Part shown: piece by piece, positions 7,491 to 12,953 of the stretch
Layout of the letters: each line of letters opens with the position of its first letter
Position numbering within the stretch: the stretch's first letter is position 1
DNA from: Prevotella sp. CAG:1092
GTDB lineage: Bacteria > Bacteroidota > Bacteroidia > Bacteroidales > Bacteroidaceae
NCBI GenBank assembly: GCA_000436915.1
Contig: HF994122.1
Coordinates: 1 to 18,176, forward strand
Direction: 5' to 3'
DNA length: 18,176 nucleotides
The notes under the pieces: model-generated
Databases searched by the model: none
Seen by the model: the letters and a program-made list of their open reading frames with translations, nothing else
What the model was told of the DNA's origin: nothing
Position numbers and translations under genes: made by a program

Positions 7491-7865
7491 TTATTTCGCA
7501 GCTATGCACTCAACCTCTACGAGGGCACCCTTAGGAAGATCCTTAACGGCAACAGCTGAACGGCCAGGATATGGAGCTGAGAAGAATTCGGCATAAGCCT
7601 CGTTCATAGCGCCAAAGTTAGCCATGTCTGAAAGGAATACTGTTGTTTTTACTACGTGAGCCAAGTCGGTGCCTGCAGCTTCGAGAATGCTCTTTGCATT
7701 GGTAAGACTCTGGCGAGTCTGCTCCTTGATGCCACCCTCTGGGAAGTTACCTGTTGCTGGGTCGATAGGAAGCTGACCAGATGCAAATACAAAACCGTTA
7801 GCCTCAATAGCCTGGCTGTAAGGACCGATGGCTGCAGGAGCCTTTTCTGTGTTTATTGCTTTCAT
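7491..7865 (-). CDS. ridA: RidA family reactive enamine/imine deaminase
   Basis: This 124-residue cytoplasmic protein is a full-length RidA (YjgF/YER057c/UK114) member. The family hydrolyses 2-aminoacrylate and related enamine/imine intermediates made by PLP enzymes, protecting them from damage. Visible signatures are AIGPYSQAI (12-20), FASGQLPIDP (27-36), the substrate-carboxylate-binding arginine Arg102 in YPGRSAVAV, and VEVECIA (116-122) with Glu119 at the position of the conserved glutamate. It is trimeric in known homologues. It appears monocistronic: a TAAGTTTG -7 box lies upstream on the minus strand (7914-7921) and a bidirectional terminator follows. Nothing is odd. Confidence 0.96.
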   Translation of the reverse strand: MKAINTEKAPAAIGPYSQAIEANGFVFASGQLPIDPATGNFPEGGIKEQTRQSLTNAKSILEAAGTDLAHVVKTTVFLSDMANFGAMNEAYAEFFSAPYPGRSAVAVKDLPKGALVEVECIAAK

Positions 7866-7913
7866 TGTGATACGTTTTTATTATAGTTATACATTAATAT
7901 TGTAAGAATACTG

Positions 7914-7921
7914 CAAACTTA
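7914..7921 (-). promoter_or_regulatory. -7 box for ridA
   Basis: The minus strand reads TAAGTTTG, an exact TAnnTTTG, about 49 bp before the ridA ATG. No clear TTTG lies 19-21 bp upstream. Confidence 0.5.
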
Positions 7922-7992
7922 CTCAAAAATCCTTTGATAAACGACTATTTCTGCAAAAAGATGATGTTGTAGTATCTTTTTCTTATTCTTTC

Positions 7993-8023
7993 TTTCAACA
8001 ATCAGAAAAAAGTGTTAATTTTG
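7993..8023 (+). promoter_or_regulatory. Promoter of the DUF805 gene
   Basis: TAATTTTG at 8016-8023 is an exact -7 box. A TTTC at 7993-7996, one mismatch from the TTTG -33 element, lies 19 bp upstream. This is the best spaced promoter of the window and gives a leader of about 30 nt. Confidence 0.6.
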
Positions 8024-8061
8024 TCAGCAATATATTACTAACACACTAACACTTACAAATT

Positions 8062-8589
8062 ATGGAAACAAAAATCACCACTTTGCCTCAGCTGTCGTTT
8101 GCAGAGGCTGTGAAACTAAACTTTGCTCGTATTACTGATTTCAGAGGTCGCTCTCGTCGCTCTGAATTGTGGTGGAACTATCTGATGTATGTCATTCTAA
8201 CATTTTGCCTTTCATTGCTCTTGGGTAATGGCAATTTGATATTACTTGCCATCATTTCGTTAATTCTTCAGTTGGCAATTGTTCCTGTCACCATCCGTCG
8301 TATGCACGACCGTGGACATAGTGGTATTTGGGTTGTAGCCGCAGTTTTGTTGGGTGTAGCATCTAATGCTTATGGCTTTATGTCGGGATTGACAACTCCT
8401 GGAGCTCTTACACCAGAAGAAATAATGGAAGTTGTTTCTACTCCTACATTTATCGGGCTTACAATAGCAAGTGGTATTGTTCAGCTTATTATCTTTATCT
8501 TTGCTGTTATGGATGGCACCAAGGGTGAGAATAAATATGGCGCTTCAACAAAATATATCGTTGAAACATTAGCTGAGGCTGCAGAATAA
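8062..8589 (+). CDS. DUF805 family inner-membrane protein
   Basis: This 175-residue protein has four hydrophobic segments (about 41-56, 58-75, 89-108 and 131-150). Its DUF805 signatures are DFRGRSRRSELWW (26-38), TIRRMHDRGHSGIW (77-90) and DGTKGENKYG (151-160). DUF805 proteins are small inner-membrane proteins of unknown biochemical role, sometimes linked to envelope or phage biology; nothing here indicates a function. The segment between transmembrane regions 3 and 4 (about 109-130, TTPGALTPEEIMEVV) is a polar loop. It has its own promoter and ends at an elaborate palindromic terminator, so it is probably transcribed alone. Family recognition is confident. Confidence 0.9.
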   Translation: METKITTLPQLSFAEAVKLNFARITDFRGRSRRSELWWNYLMYVILTFCLSLLLGNGNLILLAIISLILQLAIVPVTIRRMHDRGHSGIWVVAAVLLGVASNAYGFMSGLTTPGALTPEEIMEVVSTPTFIGLTIASGIVQLIIFIFAVMDGTKGENKYGASTKYIVETLAEAAE

Positions 8590-8602
8590 TAACAACCTTT
8601 TT

Positions 8603-8704
8603 TGCGAGTAGCCTTATGTGCATATGCGACTATTCGCATGTGCTTATACGACTACTCTCATTGGCTTATGCGAATAGTCGCATAAGCCAATGAGAGTAGT
8701 CGCA
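8603..8704. repeat. 22-nt-periodic array of palindromic units
   Basis: Five degenerate units begin every 22 nt, at 8603, 8625, 8647, 8669 and 8691. Units 2 to 5 follow the consensus TGCGAnTAnTCGCA, which is itself nearly self-complementary; unit 1 keeps only the 5' half. Unit 2 (TGCGACTATTCGCA) is the exact reverse complement of unit 4 (TGCGAATAGTCGCA). Unit 3 is the reverse complement of unit 5 with one mismatch. The array fills almost the whole gap between two convergent genes. There are no unique spacers, so it is not a CRISPR array. Confidence 0.8.
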
Positions 8705-8710
8705 TTTTTT
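8649..8710 (+). terminator. 25-bp perfect hairpin terminator after the DUF805 gene
   Basis: Positions 8649-8673 pair perfectly with 8678-8702, leaving a 4-nt loop, and are followed by CA and six T (8705-8710). This is formed by units 3 to 5 of the periodic array. It is unusually long for a terminator. On the minus strand there is no T-run after the stem, so it is less clearly a terminator for the convergent lytR-like gene. Confidence 0.8.
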
Positions 8711-8746
8711 ATCTGTCTTTATTAGCTTTTCTTCTCCTAAGAATCT

Positions 8747-9463
8747 TTATTTTCCCAAGAATCGGGTGGTGACATATTCCACAAAGGCATCCTTATAGTT
8801 GTCGCCTATTGGCAGATATGTTTCCTCGTCCATGATTACTCGATTCTTGTTTACCTCCTGTATCTTCTTGAGGTTTATGATATAAGAGCGGTGTATGCGC
8901 ATGAAATACGAAGGCATACATTCCTCGATTTTCTTTAGCGCCAGCAATACCGTGATAGGTTTCTTGCCTTCGATATAGAACTTCTGATATTCGCTCATGC
9001 TCTCTATGTAGCGAATATCGCTAAAGGCAATCTTCATAATCTTCTTGTCGGTTTTTATGAACACCGTGTCGTCTTCGTCGGTAATCTTAGCCTTTGGTAT
9101 TACAGCCATTTCGTATCTTTGTTTCACCCTCAAGGCAGCACGTCTGAATTCGTCCATGCCGAAAGGTTTTAGCAGATAGTCGGCAGCATCAACCTTGAAA
9201 CCATCGATGGCATATTCTGATGAGGCTGTGGTAAACACCACGATAGGAGTCACGGGCAACGACTTTATAAAGTCCATACCATTGATGTCGGGCATTATGA
9301 TGTCGCAGAATATGGCATCCACCTCTTCTTTCTCCATTATTTCCTTAGCCTCTACTGCGCTTTGGCATTTGCCCACAAGCTGCAAGAAAGGAGTGCTCTC
9401 TATGTAATTGGCAAGTTGCTGAAGAGCCAATGGCTCGTCGTCGATAGCTATGGTTCTAATCAT
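8747..9463 (-). CDS. LytTR-family response regulator
   Basis: This 238-residue cytoplasmic DNA-binding regulator has a receiver domain (1-120) and a LytTR domain (about 138-236). Receiver residues are intact: acidic pocket Asp8-Asp9, phospho-acceptor Asp54 in FCDIIMPDINGMDF, Thr79 in VFTTASSEYA, and Lys99 in YLLKPF. The LytTR part shows FIKTDKKIMKIAFSDIRYIE, then FMRIHRSYIINLKKI and LPIGDNYKDAF. Such regulators bind direct repeats upstream of targets. It follows the sensor kinase gene with a 4-bp overlap (ATGA, 9460-9463), so the two are coupled. Targets cannot be read from the sequence; the divergent glycosidase genes are a candidate only by position. Confidence 0.95.
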   Translation of the reverse strand: MIRTIAIDDEPLALQQLANYIESTPFLQLVGKCQSAVEAKEIMEKEEVDAIFCDIIMPDINGMDFIKSLPVTPIVVFTTASSEYAIDGFKVDAADYLLKPFGMDEFRRAALRVKQRYEMAVIPKAKITDEDDTVFIKTDKKIMKIAFSDIRYIESMSEYQKFYIEGKKPITVLLALKKIEECMPSYFMRIHRSYIINLKKIQEVNKNRVIMDEETYLPIGDNYKDAFVEYVTTRFLGK

Positions 9464-10647
9464 AATCTTACTCTTTGTTTATTGTTCGTATTGGTATTCT
9501 CAAGTGGTAGCAACAGTCTTACCTTGTAGTTGTCTTCAGTATCTTTTATGTCGATATGATATCTGTCGCCGTATATTAGTTCGAGGCGATTTTTAACGTT
9601 TCTTAGTCCGATGCCACCGTCTAAATCTTTCTCTTTTGCGCCATCTTTGCGTTTAGAGTTTTTACAAGTAAAGAGTATAAACTCGTTGTTGTGGCACCTT
9701 AGTGTCATGTCGATATTCGAAGGCGACTTATAGCTCACTCCATGTTTGAAAGCATTTTCGGCAAATATTGCCAATATCAATGGCGCTATGCCTTTTTGGC
9801 TTGTCATGGCAGGAAAGTCTGTATTTACCTTTACCATACCCGTAAACCTCATCTTCATCAGCGCGATATAGTTTTGCAAGAATTGCACCTCGTCGCTTAG
9901 CGGACTTATGTTGGTGTCGCCATCATATAATATATGTCGCATCAGCTTCGAGAGTTCAACTATCGACTTCTTTGCCTTTTCGGGGTCTATGTCTACCAGC
10001 GCATGTATGTTGTTTAGGGTGTTCATGAAGAAGTGTGGACTTATCTGGTATCTCAGATAGTTGAGCCTTTGCTTCAGGTTCTCCTTCTCTAATTGCTGCA
10101 TGCGGTTGCGGTCTTTGTCTGCCTTATAGTATAGCTTCACACCGAGGTTCATACCCATGAGGAATATCAAAGCCAAAGTGTTTGTAAGCTCTGCTGGTCC
10201 TATAAAAGGGCGTGGCTCTTTGAATTGTGGCCTTGGTCTATCATCGAACTGTGGCCTTGGCCTATCATCGCGAAAATTATCAGCTTTGTAATACCTTTGC
10301 ATCATAGGCATCTCAGCTCTTGGTCTGTGCCGTTGTTGTTCATGCATTATTGGTCTTATCCAACTTTGCAATGCGATAAATGCAACCACCAATATCAAAA
10401 TAGAACATACATAGCGCCATGTCTGCTGCTTGTATAGTAGCATTGGTGCCAATAGGAAGTTGTGAACAAGAAATGCTACGAAGTACATTGCTAATATTTC
10501 CTCGATGTGCATGATAGTCCACCAGTCTATATCAAGATTGCTATTTGATGAGGCATGAATAATCAATATCAGCATGGGAGTGCTGAATAGCAGTAACCAC
10601 ATAGCTATATATGTGACATTCTCTTGCTTTATATTTATCGTTGGCAT
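9460..10647 (-). CDS. LytS/YehU-type membrane sensor histidine kinase
   Basis: This 395-residue inner-membrane kinase has four predicted transmembrane segments (about 11-31, 46-68, 78-96 and 151-173), a short coiled-coil linker (176-198) and a His_kinase/HATPase core. The phospho-acceptor is His205 in RYQISPHFFMNTLNN, the N-box is AENAFKHG (296-303) and the G-box is GGIGLRNV (344-351), all typical of the LytS class. The topology puts residues 97-150 in the periplasm. This loop is rich in Arg, Pro and His and contains a perfect tandem duplication of DDRPRPQF (127-134 and 135-142), encoded by a 24-bp DNA repeat. It is the upstream partner of the LytTR regulator, with a 4-bp overlap. The ligand is unknown. 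No exact -7 box was found upstream on the minus strand. Confidence 0.93.
   Translation of the reverse strand: MPTINIKQENVTYIAMWLLLFSTPMLILIIHASSNSNLDIDWWTIMHIEEILAMYFVAFLVHNFLLAPMLLYKQQTWRYVCSILILVVAFIALQSWIRPIMHEQQRHRPRAEMPMMQRYYKADNFRDDRPRPQFDDRPRPQFKEPRPFIGPAELTNTLALIFLMGMNLGVKLYYKADKDRNRMQQLEKENLKQRLNYLRYQISPHFFMNTLNNIHALVDIDPEKAKKSIVELSKLMRHILYDGDTNISPLSDEVQFLQNYIALMKMRFTGMVKVNTDFPAMTSQKGIAPLILAIFAENAFKHGVSYKSPSNIDMTLRCHNNEFILFTCKNSKRKDGAKEKDLDGGIGLRNVKNRLELIYGDRYHIDIKDTEDNYKVRLLLPLENTNTNNKQRVRL
10223..10270. repeat. 24-bp in-frame tandem duplication in the sensor kinase gene
   Basis: Two nearly identical 24-bp copies, each containing GTGGCCTTGG on the plus strand (10227 and 10251), encode the doubled DDRPRPQF of the periplasmic loop. 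One or two base differences separate the copies, so the duplication is not brand new but could still vary in copy number among strains. Confidence 0.85.
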
Positions 10648-10784
10648 CCTTATATTATTGTCGTTTTGTAATAATAACGTATAGTAAGCCTTCTTTATTG
10701 TGGTTTTTAGTTTAGTTTTTGGCTAAATACCTAAGAATTTGTCCAATAAATCTTACTGAATGATAAATAGTTGAATAAAAATAC

Positions 10785-10792
10785 TAACTTTG
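10785..10792 (+). promoter_or_regulatory. -7 box for the GH35-GH2 unit
   Basis: TAACTTTG is an exact TAnnTTTG, 54 bp before the GH35 ATG. No convincing TTTG is found at the usual -33 distance. The rest of this 198-bp divergent region (10648-10845) is A/T-rich with no other clear signal. Confidence 0.55.
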
Positions 10793-10845
10793 CGATATAA
10801 AACCGAATAACAGATATTTTTAACGACCTAATAATTATCCTGATT

Positions 10846-12861
10846 ATGATAAAGCATTTGTTGCCAGCACTTCTGCTCATGGCTTCTTCTGCCATCTGCG
10901 TAGCCCAGCAACCCAAAGTTTCTTGGGATACGCATAGCCTTATTATGGATGGCCATAGAGTGATGCCTGTGATGGGCGAGATACATTATTCTCGTATTCC
11001 TGAAGCCGAATGGGCTAAGGAGATAAAGAAGATGAAAGAGGGTGGGGTAACGATGATAGCCACCTATGTGTTCTGGAATCATGTAGAAGAACAAGAAGGC
11101 ATCTTCAATTGGAGCGGACAGCGCGACCTTCGTCATTTCATAGAGCTTTGTGCAAAGGAGGATATTCCTGTGGTGTTGCGTCTTGGTCCTTTCTGCCATG
11201 GCGAAGTACGCAATGGCGGTATTCCTGACTGGGTGTTCACCAAGGGATGCAAGACTCGCGATGACAACCCTGTCTTTATGTCTTATGTGAAGAAGCTCTA
11301 TCGCCAGATATTCGCACAAGTGCAAGGATTGCAATGGAAAGATGGTGGTCCGCTAATTGCTGTGCAGTTTGACAACGAGCAACGTAATGGTGCCTACCTC
11401 ATGGCTTTGAAGAAGATAGCCCTCGAAATAGGCTACGACCTACCGTTCTATACTCGCACAGGATGGCCTGCACTCACTCGCCCTGTACCTTTTGGCGAGA
11501 TGCTTCCTTTGTTTGGCGACTATGCCGACGGCTTCTGGGAGCGTAGCATCAAGGAGGGAGCTGGTGCCTATTATAAAGCTTTCAACTTCAAAGCCTTCCG
11601 CAGTTCTACAGCCATCGCTACCGACCAATTTGGCACTCAAAAGGCTGAAACCGCTAAGGGCGACAACGATTATCCTTACTTCACTTGCGAACTTGGTGGC
11701 GGTATGGCTACAGCCTATCATCGTCGACCATTCATATATCCTGAGGATGCCTACTCTATGGCTATAGTGAAACTCGGAAGTGGTAGCAACTTGCTGGGAT
11801 ACTATATGTATCATGGTGGCACAAACCCTGAGGGCTTGACTACGCTAAATGAAAACCAGCGTACCCAAGCTACCAATTATAACGATATGCCTGTGAAGAC
11901 CTACGACTTCCAGGCTCCACTTGGTGAGTTCGGACAACCATACGACCATTATTTCTTGCTTCGTAAGCTCCACCTTATGATGCACGATTATGCCGAAACG
12001 CTGGCTCCTATGGCTCCTACCTTCCCATGCTCGCAAGATATCAAGCAGGGCGACGATAGCCATCTCCGTTGGTCGTATCGTGCGCAGGGCGATAGTGGCT
12101 TTGTCTTCGTTAATAACTACGAGCGCCTGCAGACTATCTCTGCCATGAAGAATGTGCAATTCAAGGTTGCCAACCTCACCTTCCCACAGCGTCCTATCAC
12201 TATCCCTGCCAATACCTCTTGCATCTTCACCTTCGGTATCGACGGTATGCGATATGCTACAGCCCAGCCTGTGGCTCGCCGTGGTGGTAAGGTTTATCTA
12301 CAGCAGATACCAGGCATTCCTGTAGAGATTGCTATGAAGAATGGCAAGATATTGCGTAATGTAAAACCACGTGGCATTGAGCGTCCTGTGGTGGGCAACA
12401 TCTATCTTCTCACTCCTCAAGATGCCAACACCCTGTTCTATGAAGATGAAGTAAGAGCAGATATCTATCTTAATGCGAGCATCGAGAAGATAAAAGAGGC
12501 GTCGACAATACCTCGCCATATCTCTATCGGAGCACAGAAGGTTGCCGAGGCTCCTACTGATGCCGACTTCGACAATGCTGCCGTTTATCGCATACAAGTA
12601 GCACCCGAAGCTGGCACCAAGTTCCATCGACTGCTTCGCATTGACTATCGTGGCGATGTAGCCCGACTCTATGCCAACGGTAAGCTCATTGCCGACAACT
12701 TCTATAATGGTCGCCCTTTCCTCTATGGTCTGTGGCGCCTGCCTGCAGGTTGTACCGAGCTTGAGCTTCGCATCCTTCCTTTGCAGCCAAATATGCCTAT
12801 CTACTTCCCTCGCGAAGCCGATACCACCCCAGGCGAAACAGCAAAGGTTTGCATCGAGTAG
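10846..12861 (+). CDS. Secreted GH35 family glycosidase (beta-galactosidase-like)
   Basis: This 671-residue protein has a signal peptide (1-20, LLPALLLMASSAICVA then QQ), so it acts in the periplasm or at the surface. The GH35 TIM barrel begins at about residue 30: GEIHYSRIP (44-52), TYVFWNHVEEQEG (73-85), LRLGPFCHGE (111-120) and GGIPDWV (124-130). The likely acid/base is Glu178 in AVQFDNEQRNG and the likely nucleophile is Glu282 in FTCELGGGM. C-terminal beta-sandwich modules follow (about 390-660). Canonical GH35 enzymes have ENEYG at the acid/base, so this is a divergent subgroup whose substrate may not be simple lactose-type galactosides; pectic or hemicellulosic galactosides are plausible. 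The GH2 gene follows 92 bp downstream on the same strand. No SusC/SusD pair is present in the window. Family is confident, specificity is not. Confidence 0.92.
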   Translation: MIKHLLPALLLMASSAICVAQQPKVSWDTHSLIMDGHRVMPVMGEIHYSRIPEAEWAKEIKKMKEGGVTMIATYVFWNHVEEQEGIFNWSGQRDLRHFIELCAKEDIPVVLRLGPFCHGEVRNGGIPDWVFTKGCKTRDDNPVFMSYVKKLYRQIFAQVQGLQWKDGGPLIAVQFDNEQRNGAYLMALKKIALEIGYDLPFYTRTGWPALTRPVPFGEMLPLFGDYADGFWERSIKEGAGAYYKAFNFKAFRSSTAIATDQFGTQKAETAKGDNDYPYFTCELGGGMATAYHRRPFIYPEDAYSMAIVKLGSGSNLLGYYMYHGGTNPEGLTTLNENQRTQATNYNDMPVKTYDFQAPLGEFGQPYDHYFLLRKLHLMMHDYAETLAPMAPTFPCSQDIKQGDDSHLRWSYRAQGDSGFVFVNNYERLQTISAMKNVQFKVANLTFPQRPITIPANTSCIFTFGIDGMRYATAQPVARRGGKVYLQQIPGIPVEIAMKNGKILRNVKPRGIERPVVGNIYLLTPQDANTLFYEDEVRADIYLNASIEKIKEASTIPRHISIGAQKVAEAPTDADFDNAAVYRIQVAPEAGTKFHRLLRIDYRGDVARLYANGKLIADNFYNGRPFLYGLWRLPAGCTELELRILPLQPNMPIYFPREADTTPGETAKVCIE

Positions 12862-12886
12862 CCACCCAGGCTTCCCCTGCGGTGAG

Positions 12887-12953
12887 CTTTCCCTTCCCTT
12901 TTTCCTCTCGCCCCTTCCCCTTTCCCCAATCAAAAAAAATAAAAACAAAAAAA
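12887..12953 (+). other. Polypyrimidine tract followed by poly-A leader before the GH2 gene
   Basis: Positions 12887-12927 are 41 nt of C and T with a single G (12910). They are followed by AAT and a 23-nt stretch (12931-12953) that is 20 A, directly touching the GH2 ATG at 12954. The A-rich part resembles the leaders that aid ribosome binding in Bacteroidetes. The C-rich part is unusual for this genome and could form triplex DNA or an mRNA protein-binding site. Confidence 0.65.

Noticed and set aside
8603..8704. Possible CRISPR array because of regular repeat spacing
   Set aside because: Units are 22 nt end to end with no unique spacers, the repeats are degenerate and mutually complementary, and no cas genes are present.
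12849..12953. N-terminal extension of the GH2 protein from a TTG codon overlapping the GH35 end
   Set aside because: It would translate the polypyrimidine/poly-A spacer into a Pro/Phe/Lys-rich stretch and place the signal peptide internally. ATG 12954 gives a normal signal peptide and sits directly after an A-rich leader.
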